A stretch of 64,000 nt of DNA from Riemerella anatipestifer_E (GCF_009932355.1 NZ_LEKU01000022.1:1-64000), one strand, 5' to 3'; positions 42,545-52,446 are shown, counted from the stretch's first letter. Notes: generated from the sequence alone by a model not told the origin. Program-made: numbers and translations.

Positions 42545-42553
42545 TCCACTATT

Positions 42554-43657
42554 ATGAATGAATTAAATTCGAAGACTAAAACCCCCGATTTTAAAGGGCT
42601 AAAGGTAATTAAAAAAGAAGAAATTACCAAAAATGCCTTTCTTTTGGCGTTAGAATATGGGGACAAAGAGCATTTCCGCTTTAAATCTGGGCAGTATGTA
42701 AAGCTAAGGCACGAAGGCGAAGAAAATGATTATAGCATCATTAACGCTCCTTATGAAAATAAGTTGGAATTAGTGCTGAAAATCAATACACCTCAATCTT
42801 TTGCACGGAAGATATTTAACCATTACTCGGTTGGGGATATTATTGAGGTTTCTGCACCCAAAGGACGCTTTACTTTGGCAGATAAACCCAGTGAAAAGCG
42901 TACTATATTAGGCTATGCAGGTGGGGTAGGCATTACGCCTATTATTTCGCATTTAAAGCATATTTTACATACAGAGAAAGGCACTCGTTTTTACCTTTTC
43001 TATTCTAATAAAACCAAGTCGGAGGTTATTCTTAAGAAAGAATTGGAGGCTCTGGAGCAATTCTACGGAGATAGATTGAAAGTTTACTATTTCTATACCC
43101 AAGAAGAAGATGCCAATGCCTTATTTTCTGGCAGAATAGATAGACATAAAATGAATCTTATCATCAATCAAATATTACATTTGGACGAAGATGATGAAGA
43201 ATCTACTATTTGGGACGCTGTGGACGAAATTTTGATTTGCGGTCCTGCGGAAATGATAAAGGAGGTGGCTACAGGAAGTTATGAAAATGGCATTCGTAAG
43301 AAGAATATTCATTTTGAATTTTTCAATACTTATGAAGGAACAATCTTCCCCGAAGAAGAAACTTTCCCTAAAGTAGAAAATATTAAGGTGGAATGGAAAA
43401 TAGATGGAAATTCTTTCTCTGAAGTGGTGCTAGAAAATAATGATGGGAAGCTATTGCAACAGATTTTAGATAAAGGTTATCGTTTGCCATATTCTTGCAA
43501 GTCGGGTAGATGTGGGGCGTGTAGATGTATGCTGGAAGAAGGCGAAGTAGAAATGACCGAAAATGAATATCTTACCGATAAAGAACTTTCACAAGGAAAG
43601 ATATTAACTTGTACTTCGGTTGTTCTGTCAGATAAAATAAAACTTAATTTTGATTAG
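42554..43657 (+). CDS. PaaE-like ferredoxin-NAD(P)H reductase with C-terminal 2Fe-2S domain
   Basis: 367 residues from the ATG at 42554. An FAD-binding barrel (FKSGQYVKLRHEGEENDYSI), an NAD(P)-binding region (GYAGGVGITPIISHLKHIL and ILICGPAEM), and a C-terminal plant-type ferredoxin domain (CKSGRCGACRCMLEEG ... ILTC with C-x4-C-x2-C and a distant Cys) come in the order seen in PaaE of phenylacetyl-CoA epoxidase. No other paa genes are near, so its partner oxygenase is not known; it may serve another oxygenase such as a fatty-acid desaturase. Confidence 0.88.
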   Translation: MNELNSKTKTPDFKGLKVIKKEEITKNAFLLALEYGDKEHFRFKSGQYVKLRHEGEENDYSIINAPYENKLELVLKINTPQSFARKIFNHYSVGDIIEVSAPKGRFTLADKPSEKRTILGYAGGVGITPIISHLKHILHTEKGTRFYLFYSNKTKSEVILKKELEALEQFYGDRLKVYYFYTQEEDANALFSGRIDRHKMNLIINQILHLDEDDEESTIWDAVDEILICGPAEMIKEVATGSYENGIRKKNIHFEFFNTYEGTIFPEEETFPKVENIKVEWKIDGNSFSEVVLENNDGKLLQQILDKGYRLPYSCKSGRCGACRCMLEEGEVEMTENEYLTDKELSQGKILTCTSVVLSDKIKLNFD

Positions 43658-43659
43658 TC

Positions 43660-44271
43660 TTGAGGCTACTAAAGGGCATATTTAAAACTATTTTGGGATT
43701 GGCAGAGCTAATGGTGTTGGCTATGATGCTTGCTAATCTGTGGGTGTATGCTCTTACCAACGGTAGAACTTATACTAAGGTTAGTAAAATCCCAGCTAGA
43801 GAGGTAGCTTTGGTTTTGGGGACTTCGCCTAAGATGAGGTCGGGAATTGCTAACCCTTATTTTACAAAACGAATGGAGGCTGTTTCTGCACTTTATCACT
43901 ATGGGAAAATAAAGAAAATTATAGTAAGTGGCGAAAAAAGTCCGTATTACGACGAGCCTCAAGCGATGGCTAACTATCTTATTAGAACCGAAGGTATCCC
44001 AGAAAGTGTTATCATACAAGATCCTAAAGGCTTTAGTACAAAGGAAAGTATTGTAAGATGTAAGAATAATTATAAGAAAAATGAGGTTATTATTATATCT
44101 CAAGGGTTTCATAATTTGAGGGCTTTATTCATCGCAAGAAACTTGAATATGAATGCGTTGGCCTTCGGTGCTCAAGATGTTACTAAACCAGAAAGTTTTT
44201 ATAGAAATCATACTCGGGAGTTTTTGGCAAGGGTACAAGCAGTGGCTTATTTTATTTTAGGGATAGATTAA
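43660..44271 (+). CDS. SanA-like DUF218 membrane protein
   Basis: 203 residues from a TTG at 43660, two bases after the preceding stop; no ATG lies near the start and the signal-anchor (IFKTILGLAELMVLAMMLANLWVY) needs this start. DUF218 landmarks are VALVLGTSPKMRSG, RMEAVSALYHYGKIKKIIVSG, the DPKGFSTKESI motif and IISQGFHNLRALFIA. SanA/YdcF proteins influence the cell-envelope barrier (vancomycin sensitivity in E. coli); the enzymatic role is unsettled. Confidence 0.85.
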   Translation: MRLLKGIFKTILGLAELMVLAMMLANLWVYALTNGRTYTKVSKIPAREVALVLGTSPKMRSGIANPYFTKRMEAVSALYHYGKIKKIIVSGEKSPYYDEPQAMANYLIRTEGIPESVIIQDPKGFSTKESIVRCKNNYKKNEVIIISQGFHNLRALFIARNLNMNALAFGAQDVTKPESFYRNHTREFLARVQAVAYFILGID

Positions 44272-44325
44272 ATGGCAAACGCTAATAATATTTTAAGATT
44301 TATTTAAAAACTTTTAATAAATTTA

Positions 44326-44333
44326 TATCTTTG
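44326..44333 (+). promoter_or_regulatory. -7 box of the mevalonate kinase gene
   Basis: TATCTTTG fits TAnnTTTG, 22 bases before the ATG at 44355. Confidence 0.55.
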
Positions 44334-44354
44334 CATCACAAAATATGATAACGA

Positions 44355-45281
44355 ATGGCTAACCCACTTTTTTATGCTAAAATCTTACTTTTTGGGGAAT
44401 ATGGCATTATAGAAAATTCTCAGGGGCTTACGCTACCTTACAGTTTTTATAAGGGGACTTTAAAGTTTTCTGATTTATCTTCTGATTTTGAACGCCAATC
44501 TAACCAATCGTTATTAAAATATGCTGATTATCTTCAGAGTTTAACTTTGCCAAAAGACTTTGAACTAAATGTATCTGAGCTTAAAAAAGATATAAATAAA
44601 GGTCTATTCTTTGATTCTAATATTCCGCAGGGGTATGGTGTGGGGAGTTCAGGAGCTTTGGTGGCGGCTATTTTTGAGCGTTATTCTCTTAAAAAATACA
44701 ATCCAGAATACATTAGCAAAAAGGATTTAAAGCAGTTGAAAAAAGTCTTTGGAGAACTAGAAAGCTATTTTCATGGTAAAAGTTCGGGGATAGACCCACT
44801 AATCTGTTATATGAATCTGCCTATCCTCATAGAAAACAAAGAAAATGTAGACAGAGTTTCTATTCCTAAAGAACAGCAAGGTAAAGGAGCTATTTTTCTT
44901 ATAGATTCTGGTGTGGTGGGTGAAACGGGACCAATGGTTCAGATTTTCTTTGAAAAGTTAAAGCAAGAAGGATTTAGGAAGACTTTAAAAGAAGAGTTTA
45001 TCCGTTATAATAATGCTTGTATAGAAGCCTTTCTAAAAAAGGATATGAATCCGTTTTTTAAGAATTTAAGGAAGTTGTCCTTATGGGCTTACGAACACTT
45101 TAGACCAATGATTCCAGAAGGTATATTTAATGTATGGAAAAAAGGTTTGGATACCAATACTTACTATCTCAAACTTTGTGGTAGTGGCGGTGGTGGCTAT
45201 ATATTAGGGTTTACTCAAGATTATGATAAGGCGGAGAAAATGTTGGAAGGTTTCAAAAAAGAAGTAATTTATCGTTTTTGA
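44355..45281 (+). CDS. Mevalonate kinase-like GHMP kinase
   Basis: 308 residues. KILLFGEYGIIEN at the N-terminus and the ATP loop PQGYGVGSSGALVAAIF identify a GHMP kinase; FHGKSSGIDPL and LKLCGSGGGGYILGF complete the fold. Mevalonate kinase phosphorylates mevalonate in isoprenoid synthesis, and Flavobacteriia use this pathway. The next gene is a UbiA prenyltransferase 17 bases downstream, which uses isoprenoid products, supporting the assignment. Confidence 0.85.
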   Translation: MANPLFYAKILLFGEYGIIENSQGLTLPYSFYKGTLKFSDLSSDFERQSNQSLLKYADYLQSLTLPKDFELNVSELKKDINKGLFFDSNIPQGYGVGSSGALVAAIFERYSLKKYNPEYISKKDLKQLKKVFGELESYFHGKSSGIDPLICYMNLPILIENKENVDRVSIPKEQQGKGAIFLIDSGVVGETGPMVQIFFEKLKQEGFRKTLKEEFIRYNNACIEAFLKKDMNPFFKNLRKLSLWAYEHFRPMIPEGIFNVWKKGLDTNTYYLKLCGSGGGGYILGFTQDYDKAEKMLEGFKKEVIYRF

Positions 45282-45298
45282 TGAGTAATGGTAATTAA

Positions 45299-46237
45299 AT
45301 GCAGCTATCCAACTCTGATTTTCAAAAATTAAGATCTAAACTAGAGCGCCGCAGATGGTTTTATAGAGCCTCTCAGATGGTTAGCCTAATGCTTGGGGTT
45401 AGAGTGTTTGTTTTGGCTTTTTATGTGTTTACACTTTATGTATCCACCTGTTTTTTATTTAATCAAGAAGAAAGTCTTAGAGCCTTTGTCTTTGATTATA
45501 AAGTACACGGGATTATTGCTTGTTCTCTGCTTTCTATAGCGGCAGGAGGGCTTATCAATCAGTTTTACGATAAGGAAAAAGACCAAATTACCAAACCTTT
45601 TAGAAGTTATTTTCAGTCTTTTGTTAAAGAGAAATATATTCTTTACTCTTACTTATTGCTTAATGTATTGTCGTTGGGGATTGCGTTGGTTTTTTCTTAC
45701 CGAATTTTGATTTTCTTCCTTACTTATCAATTTCTAATATGGTTCTATAGCCACAAATTAAGTCGAATAGCGGTAGTGAATAATTTAACTTATGTATCAT
45801 TATCGTTGTATCCTTTTTTTGGATTATTGGTTTACTATCAGCATTTTTCAGATTTGCTGTTTTTGATGTCGGTTTTTTTGTTTGTGTTACTTTTGATAAT
45901 AGATGTTATTAAAGATATTGTAACTAGAGCGGCTGATAAACTCTTTGAGTATGCTACTATACCTGTATTATTTGGGAAAACTAAAACAGTATATTTGTTA
46001 TATTTATTATTGATAATTAATTCATTGACTTCTTATTTAATAGTAAACGAGTTAAAATATTTTAATCTAGTTGCTTATTATTTTTCAGCATCTATTTTGG
46101 TTTATTTATTAGCTGGAATTTCGCTGTATTTTTTTAGATATTCTAAAATGTCTAGACTCATAAATGTGCTTAGAGTGTGGATTTTTATAGGCGTGGTTTT
46201 TATGTTATTCAATGGTATTTTTGAAAGGATAGTGTAA
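45299..46237 (+). CDS. UbiA-family prenyltransferase
   Basis: 312 residues, about eight or nine membrane segments. The first Asp-rich motif is NQFYDKEKDQITKP and the second is DVIKDIVTRAADKLF, which bind the Mg-diphosphate of the prenyl donor. It resembles geranylgeranylglycerol-phosphate synthase-like and menaquinone-type UbiA enzymes; the acceptor cannot be decided. It is probably co-transcribed with the mevalonate kinase. Confidence 0.85.
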   Translation: MQLSNSDFQKLRSKLERRRWFYRASQMVSLMLGVRVFVLAFYVFTLYVSTCFLFNQEESLRAFVFDYKVHGIIACSLLSIAAGGLINQFYDKEKDQITKPFRSYFQSFVKEKYILYSYLLLNVLSLGIALVFSYRILIFFLTYQFLIWFYSHKLSRIAVVNNLTYVSLSLYPFFGLLVYYQHFSDLLFLMSVFLFVLLLIIDVIKDIVTRAADKLFEYATIPVLFGKTKTVYLLYLLLIINSLTSYLIVNELKYFNLVAYYFSASILVYLLAGISLYFFRYSKMSRLINVLRVWIFIGVVFMLFNGIFERIV

Positions 46238-46247
46238 GTTCATAAAG

Positions 46248-46294
46248 GCTTAAGACTTGGCAACAAAGTTAATCATTGTTTCCTAGTCTTAAGC
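46248..46294. repeat. Inverted repeat at the left edge of the defence-like operon
   Basis: Perfect 10-bp arms gcttaagact / agtcttaagc around a 27-base loop, 10 bases after the UbiA stop and without a T tract. It may end the plus-strand transcript or mark a boundary. Confidence 0.4.
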
Positions 46295-46409
46295 TAATGA
46301 TACCAAAAATTTCAAAACAACCTCGCAAGAGAGCAGAGCGTGGGCAGACTACTTCCCGAAAACTATAACTCTAAAAATATATGAGAAATTAAAGATTATT
46401 ATGGAGTAT

Positions 46410-48317
46410 CTAAAATTCAATATCAGTTATATTATATTTATCAAGAAGAAAATTAGTGATGGATTTCTCATTTTTTAATTTCATAAATTTTTGTTTTTCT
46501 TTTTGAGTAAAAATCGGAATAGTAAAATTTTTTATATAATTCTTTGCTAAGGCAAAATAGTTATTTGCATAGGGTTTGCTAGTTTTCTGTATATAGTACC
46601 AGAATACTTTAGTTTTTAAAATTTTTTGAATAAATTTTAAATCGTTTTCTGAGTTAGAAACTATTGCATATCCATTATAAAACAACAACTCTTTATCATC
46701 AGTATATACAAAATAAGGAGTATCGGAAATGTAAGGAAAAAGTAGCTTAAGTCCATATATATTAAGAGCTTGACTTCTTCCATAAGAATACCATTTCTCG
46801 TATTCTCTTTGTCCTTTATCTCTTTTTGATAATTCATTTTTATGAGAGGATAGATAGTCGTATGCTTTTGGATACTTATTTCGAAATACATTCTCTTCAA
46901 TAATCTTTACAGAGCTGACACTAGGCTGATTTTTAAATAAGTCACTTTCATTATTAACTACAGTGGTATATGGAAAGATTATTTTTTCCATTAGTCTTTC
47001 TAAATCAGATTCTTTCTTAAGTATATTAGGTTTAATCGCATCGCGACAAATATTTTTTTCCACTTTAAATTTTCGACCCTTTTTTTCAAAGTAGAAAAAT
47101 TTCGTATCTTCCCTAGAAGGTGTAAATAAATAAATATTATTTCTTAATGTTGCGAATCCATTTCTAATACTAAATAAGTCCCCCAATTTTTTACCTGCAT
47201 TTTCAAGTTTTTTTAAATTTAACCTGTTTTTCGCATCTTCTAATTGCCACCCATTAAAATCATCCAAATTATTATAACTAAATTCAATAAAATCATTATC
47301 TCTTAAATTGTTGATTTTACGAGGAGTGGTATTAGTATATACAAGAGTTCCTACTGACTTTTCTATTAAACAAATACATGTATAGGTTAGTCTTGACTTA
47401 AATACTTGTTCGCTTCCAAAATCAATTAGTTTAAATTTATAATTTTTATCTGCAAAAAAACTTCTTAAAGCTCGCCCATTTAAACTACGATAAAAATTAT
47501 TTACGGTAATATACCCTAATATACCATTTTCATTTAACCAGTTTAATCCTATTTGAAAAAATGGAATATATAAGTCTAACTTTCCAGTTGAAGAAACTGA
47601 CCATTTTTTCATTAAAACTTTAGTCTTTTCATCTAAACTTGAAGATCCTACATATGGTGGGTTACCAACAATGGCATCAAAACCATTGTTAGCTAATATA
47701 AGTGGAACTTGTTCCCAGTTGAATTCTAATGCATCTCCTTTAAATAAATTAAAATTAAAGCTCCGCCTATCCTCGCCATTAACTAGAGCATGAAGTATTA
47801 ATAATATTTTTGTTCTTGTAATACTATAATTTTGAATATCTAAACCAAAGATATTATCTTTATAGATATCAAAGTAACTTTTCTCTGTATTAATTCGATA
47901 TTCTTCTGCAATAGTTTTGAAAAAGCCACCACATCCACAAGCAATATCTCCCAATCTTAGTAGGTTAATATCCTTTCCTTTATTTCTAAAATCTTTTAAA
48001 ATTTGTTTTACAATATATTCTCTAATGTATTTAGGAGTAAACACTGCTCCATTTATCTCTTTATCTTTAGGAGAAATAACAAACTCAAAAAGTTCCAACA
48101 GCAGTTCAATATCAAATTTTGAATCAAAGAAAGCAATAAACTTATCTAATTGTTTTTTTTCTTCTTTATCTTGATCTTTGATAAGAAAACTGTTTATGAA
48201 TTCATTCTGTATTTCATCAATATTATTTAGATATACAAATGAAGAAACCAACAACCGATTTATATCTTTCTCTTTATAAGAATATTTCCTAAGATATTTT
48301 AAAATATTTGGATTCAT
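46410..48317 (-). CDS. N6-adenine DNA methyltransferase (type IIG-like), fourth gene of the operon
   Basis: 635 residues. Motif I for S-adenosylmethionine is LGDIACGCGGFFKTIAEEY, preceded by EINGAVFTPKYIREYIV (the 'FTP' motif of N6-MTases); the catalytic NPPYVG lies at about residue 218. Residues from about 370 resemble a TaqI/BREX-type target-recognition region (LGDLFSIRNGFATLRNNIYLF, and KTSKPYANNYFALAKNYIKNF near the end). I see no PD-ExK nuclease motif, so it probably methylates only. It overlaps the preceding gene by four bases (ATGA). In this setting it may mark self DNA or act as a sensor or effector. Confidence 0.82.
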   Translation of the reverse strand: MNPNILKYLRKYSYKEKDINRLLVSSFVYLNNIDEIQNEFINSFLIKDQDKEEKKQLDKFIAFFDSKFDIELLLELFEFVISPKDKEINGAVFTPKYIREYIVKQILKDFRNKGKDINLLRLGDIACGCGGFFKTIAEEYRINTEKSYFDIYKDNIFGLDIQNYSITRTKILLILHALVNGEDRRSFNFNLFKGDALEFNWEQVPLILANNGFDAIVGNPPYVGSSSLDEKTKVLMKKWSVSSTGKLDLYIPFFQIGLNWLNENGILGYITVNNFYRSLNGRALRSFFADKNYKFKLIDFGSEQVFKSRLTYTCICLIEKSVGTLVYTNTTPRKINNLRDNDFIEFSYNNLDDFNGWQLEDAKNRLNLKKLENAGKKLGDLFSIRNGFATLRNNIYLFTPSREDTKFFYFEKKGRKFKVEKNICRDAIKPNILKKESDLERLMEKIIFPYTTVVNNESDLFKNQPSVSSVKIIEENVFRNKYPKAYDYLSSHKNELSKRDKGQREYEKWYSYGRSQALNIYGLKLLFPYISDTPYFVYTDDKELLFYNGYAIVSNSENDLKFIQKILKTKVFWYYIQKTSKPYANNYFALAKNYIKNFTIPIFTQKEKQKFMKLKNEKSITNFLLDKYNITDIEF

Positions 48318-49024
48318 AATATGTATAATGGAAATATTTTTTCAATTTTAAAATCATTGTGATTATTTGACGAATCAAAGGCTTTAAAATAAGGTGTCCA
48401 AAGTCGTTCTTGAGCTCTTTTTATAATTATTTTATAATCTGGATTTTCTATAATTCTATTAATAAACTTAAATTGCTTTTTATTATAGAAATTATTTAAT
48501 ATAAAATGAAAACCTAAAAAAATATCCATTGGAGGGTGGGGGATTCTAGGACAACTTAAAAGCCCCATTTCTGAATCCAAATATTCAAATTTCTTGCCTC
48601 CAAATTGAAAGTGATAATAAGGGTGACTATATTTAAAAGTTACCTCTTTGTCTTCTTTATCTAGATGCCAAGAACTGCAATATGCTTTTCTTGTATCTTT
48701 CTTTCCTTTATACAAGTGAATATTAATATTTAAAGCATATATATGAAACGGATCATAATTCTCATTCAGGCAATCTTTTAAAGCTATCTTATTATCAAAA
48801 AATATTTGACAATAATTTAAATTATCAGGAACTGATCCAGCTATTCTGCCATTTATATAAAAGCATAAGTTTTTTATATCATATTCAACTATATCTTTTC
48901 TATCCATCTCATCAATTGTATCACTAATTGACTTGAAATCTCCTTCTATCTCTTTTTCTGAATCTAAAATTTCTTTAAATAAAGATAGATCTTTTTTATA
49001 TCGGTTTTTATCCCAAATTTCCAT
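48314..49024 (-). CDS. Unknown protein, third gene of the methyltransferase operon
   Basis: 236 residues; the start overlaps the preceding stop by one base and the end overlaps the methyltransferase start. It has no signal peptide or membrane segment. Visible features are His- and aromatic-rich stretches (YCSSWHLDKEDKEVTFKYSH, YYHFQFGGKKFEYLD, CPRIPHPPMDIFLGFHFIL), which could form an enzyme or binding pocket. I do not recognise the family. Tight coupling makes it an obligate part of the system. Confidence 0.6.
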   Translation of the reverse strand: MEIWDKNRYKKDLSLFKEILDSEKEIEGDFKSISDTIDEMDRKDIVEYDIKNLCFYINGRIAGSVPDNLNYCQIFFDNKIALKDCLNENYDPFHIYALNINIHLYKGKKDTRKAYCSSWHLDKEDKEVTFKYSHPYYHFQFGGKKFEYLDSEMGLLSCPRIPHPPMDIFLGFHFILNNFYNKKQFKFINRIIENPDYKIIIKRAQERLWTPYFKAFDSSNNHNDFKIEKIFPLYIL

Positions 49025-50082
49025 TAACTGTTGAAATTACGCAATTCTTTTCTATCTGATTCACTTATTATTTTTTTATATTTATCAAGATTAAGCAATG
49101 CTCCTTCTATTGATATATATTCTTTATCCTGCCAAGACTTATATTCTTTATCTAATAATTCTATCCCATCGAAAGGATCTAAAGGAAGTTTTGTTTCTTT
49201 ACATATTGTCCAATAATTAGAACTAATATTTTCAGAACTACCTTTTGCTAAAACTAAATCATTTATTTCTAATTTATTTTTTAGCAATTGTACTCTTTCT
49301 AATGCTTCATATTGCCTCAGAGGATACTGAATATTTAATTCTTTCTCCCACCATAAGTTAATTTTGGACATCCACCATCTGTCATAAATATCTGAAAAAA
49401 TTCCAGTATATTTACAATGTAAAAGCTTAGATTTTAGAGTATTCCAACTAGAACATTCTTTATTTACACCTAATCTAGCAGATAAAATATCCTCTCCAAT
49501 TAATAACCCTGAATGTCTGATTAAGTGTTCATATATAAATCTACTATACTCATAAATGACTCTAATATCTTTATTTAAATATATTTTAATTTTTGAATGA
49601 ATTAAATCTGCTTCATTATCATCTAACCCTAAAATCTTATTCAGGTTAAAATCACTATCTGAAATTTTTCTATATGCTTTGTAAAATGATAGACATTTTT
49701 TTCTGAAATAATCAGGATTTCCTAAGGCTTTTTCTTTACTTATGACATAATCAAATAAGTCTTGATTAGTATAATCTTTTTTATATAAATTAATTATATT
49801 ATTATCTGTAGACATTAATATAATTGGTCTTTCTTTTATATCCTTATATTTTGTTCTTAAAGTTGATGCTATTGTGGGAGCATTACAATATATTAACTTT
49901 GTTTCTTCTGTTAGTTTGTAATCCATTAAAATTATATCAGGATTTTCTTTATTAATTTTATTAATAATATTATCAATACTAATATCAGGCCTATATTGAG
50001 TTATGTTAAAATTTTCACTCTTTAGTGTTTCTATGATACTTGTGGGGTCTAAATCCTCTATATAAAAAATCTTATAGTCCAT
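49024..50082 (-). CDS. Receiver-domain (response-regulator-like) protein, second gene of the operon
   Basis: 352 residues. The N-terminal 130 residues look like a receiver domain: acidic pair E9-D10, phosphoacceptor-like D54 in PDIILMDYKL, Ser/Thr in PIILMSTDN and Lys in YVISKEKA. The remaining 220 residues (including RWWMSKINLWWEKELN) are not a DNA-binding domain that I know and may be the output module. It overlaps the sensor gene by 11 bases, so the two are likely a cognate pair. Confidence 0.72.
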   Translation of the reverse strand: MDYKIFYIEDLDPTSIIETLKSENFNITQYRPDISIDNIINKINKENPDIILMDYKLTEETKLIYCNAPTIASTLRTKYKDIKERPIILMSTDNNIINLYKKDYTNQDLFDYVISKEKALGNPDYFRKKCLSFYKAYRKISDSDFNLNKILGLDDNEADLIHSKIKIYLNKDIRVIYEYSRFIYEHLIRHSGLLIGEDILSARLGVNKECSSWNTLKSKLLHCKYTGIFSDIYDRWWMSKINLWWEKELNIQYPLRQYEALERVQLLKNKLEINDLVLAKGSSENISSNYWTICKETKLPLDPFDGIELLDKEYKSWQDKEYISIEGALLNLDKYKKIISESDRKELRNFNS

Positions 50083-52381
50083 ATTTATCTAACTCTTTAT
50101 CTGTTGCTTTTGGTATCTCTATACTTATAGTTGTTGAAAAACCTTCTTTAGGAGTATCAACATATATTTTTCCTCTATAACTAGAAAGAATATCTTTTAC
50201 TATTTTCAACCCTAATCCAGTTCCTGTTATTTCATTTCCTGAATTTAAGTCATCTAAAGTGCTCGGGGAAGATGTAGTGAAAAATTCTTCAAAAATACGA
50301 TCTTTAATTTCATCATTGATACCATCGCCAGTATCAGAAAATCTTAGATATATTTTATTATCTATTTTTTTACACTCAATATCAATTTTTCCTTTAGCCG
50401 TTGTTCTTTTAATTGCTTTTTTTGCATTTGTATATAAATTAAATAAAATTGAGGACCATTCAGATGGATGCATAGGAATGGTAAATAGATAATAGCCATT
50501 TCTTATAGGCTTATTAAACTCTATATTACTCCTTTTTATATCATTTTTTATACTTTCCCAAAATTCTTCTACCTTATTTTGTAACTCTATTGGAGTTAGA
50601 TTACGAACTACATTTTGGGAAATAATAGTATCAAAATAAGAAGTGTAGGACTGAAAAGTTTCAACATTGGATTGAAGTATTAATAATCGATTTATTACTT
50701 CTCTATCTGATTCTATTTTATTTAATAGAAAAGTAATATCAGTATTCATATTCAAAATATAAAACTTAACTTCATGAATAAATAAGGCGATAGTTAAACC
50801 AACACTACTCAGTACACGAAGCATTGCTTTTTCTTTTAGATTCAGCTCTTTCTCCTCTTCCTGAGCTTTTTGCAGTTCTTCTAACTCTTTTTTTACTTTT
50901 TGTATTGTTTTCTTTCTTTTCCTTTTGACTTCTATGCTGCTAGAATCATTTTCTAATTCCCTATCCAACTCTTCAATTGTAAATGCAATATTTTTAATTC
51001 TTACATCTACAGCTTCGTAGATTCCATCTATTTCTTTTTGCCCAGAAACGATTTTTATATTTCTTATTTCAGCGATTTTTATAATTGCAGTTATAATTGT
51101 TCTGTATACAAAATTCTGAAGTTGTATAAAAGCCTCATTTTCTACTAATCCTTCTCTACTTGATGTTTCATTAAATTCATGATTTTTATCTGCTAATTCT
51201 ACAAATCCAAAAAAATTAATATTCGCATGAACAGGTAATATTGACCTTTTTCTAGTAGATGCATCTAAATTGATCCAATCATTATTAGGCTCTCCATAGG
51301 GTAATACTCTAAATCCGTTCCTATATAGTCTAATTCCGCCTTGTGTTCTGGCTAATTTTCTGATACTAGATTCTTGCATTTTAGGAATAAGTCCCGAATT
51401 ATAAATGAAATAATAGGCTCTAAACTTTATATTTTTTAACTCAGAAAAAGGAATATTTTCATTATCTGGATCGCTGCTTATTTCTCCAATCTCATTAACC
51501 TCTAACTTTTTACTCTCTACAGAATATAAACCAAAGCCATTTTCATCTACAGAACCTTCAATAATTGCAGTAGCATGATTATAAACCATTGTTTTATCAT
51601 CTGCAATATTGATTTGTTTATTATTAATTACTTTTGAGAAATAAACTTTAAATCCAGGATCAATATTTGTATTTTCTACATTTTCGTTTATTTCCGATAA
51701 TGGAAAGGGTTGCAATATATCACCAACATACTTATATATTCTCCGGATTGATGCCTCTGACCACTTGTCTTTTAAGCCTTCAATTTTTAAAATTGTACCG
51801 TGAGATTGTTTTTTTGGAGATAGTGTTTCAATTCTATTGTTTATAGATAGTAAATCAGTGTCACTTGAATAATCGTTCCAATTAATATTTACGACAAGTG
51901 CCTCTGTATTTTCTTCTGTTTGAGTTATAATAGTGAGTTTTTCTCCTAACCTCTGAACAGCAAATCGCCCAATTCCTTTTTGTCCCGCTCGTGTTCGTTT
52001 AAATTTTTTAGAAACAGGATTATGTAACTTGTCTGTAGAAGATATTCTCATAAAACCATTTGCTAGCTGCTCTCTTGTCATCCCCGTTCCATTATCCTCT
52101 ATATACAAGGTACCTCCAATGTTATCTGAGTTTTCAAATCTTATATTAACTTGAGTTGCATCCGCATCGTAAGAATTTTTAACTAATTCAGAGACCGCTG
52201 TTTCTTGTCTTGCTACTAATTCACTACCTAATCTATCAATCACACCAGCATCTACACTAAAACGAATGTTATCATTATCAAAACTTGATAGCCTTGTAGA
52301 TAATTCTAGAATTTTACTATAATTGTTAGAGTCTTCTCGCAATACTCTTTCAAGCTCTTGTTTTGTTTCTTTTTCGTTCAT
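50072..52381 (-). CDS. Sensor with two GHKL ATPase domains (Hsp90/MORC-like plus histidine-kinase-like)
   Basis: 769 residues, soluble. Residues about 30-220 form a first GHKL domain: SELVKNSYDADATQVNI (N box), DNGTGMT (G1) and GQKGIGRFAVQRLG (G2), as in Hsp90, MutL and MORC. After an extended middle region and a coiled coil (about 470-540), a DHp-like helix has IHEVKFYI, and residues 640-760 form a second GHKL domain of histidine-kinase type (LFNLYTNAKKAI, SDTGDGI, GTGLGLKIVKDIL). The double arrangement without membrane segments suggests an intracellular sensor. It is the first gene of the operon. Confidence 0.82.
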   Translation of the reverse strand: MNEKETKQELERVLREDSNNYSKILELSTRLSSFDNDNIRFSVDAGVIDRLGSELVARQETAVSELVKNSYDADATQVNIRFENSDNIGGTLYIEDNGTGMTREQLANGFMRISSTDKLHNPVSKKFKRTRAGQKGIGRFAVQRLGEKLTIITQTEENTEALVVNINWNDYSSDTDLLSINNRIETLSPKKQSHGTILKIEGLKDKWSEASIRRIYKYVGDILQPFPLSEINENVENTNIDPGFKVYFSKVINNKQINIADDKTMVYNHATAIIEGSVDENGFGLYSVESKKLEVNEIGEISSDPDNENIPFSELKNIKFRAYYFIYNSGLIPKMQESSIRKLARTQGGIRLYRNGFRVLPYGEPNNDWINLDASTRKRSILPVHANINFFGFVELADKNHEFNETSSREGLVENEAFIQLQNFVYRTIITAIIKIAEIRNIKIVSGQKEIDGIYEAVDVRIKNIAFTIEELDRELENDSSSIEVKRKRKKTIQKVKKELEELQKAQEEEKELNLKEKAMLRVLSSVGLTIALFIHEVKFYILNMNTDITFLLNKIESDREVINRLLILQSNVETFQSYTSYFDTIISQNVVRNLTPIELQNKVEEFWESIKNDIKRSNIEFNKPIRNGYYLFTIPMHPSEWSSILFNLYTNAKKAIKRTTAKGKIDIECKKIDNKIYLRFSDTGDGINDEIKDRIFEEFFTTSSPSTLDDLNSGNEITGTGLGLKIVKDILSSYRGKIYVDTPKEGFSTTISIEIPKATDKELDKYGL

Positions 52382-52446
52382 AATTTAAACAAGCATTTAT
52401 TGCTTAAAAACACAATTTTATAAACAATTTGTTTTAAATTTTATAT

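Noticed and set aside
46410..48317. Complete type IIG restriction-modification enzyme
   Set aside because: No PD-ExK or similar nuclease motif is visible at the N-terminus, and the gene is locked in a four-gene operon.
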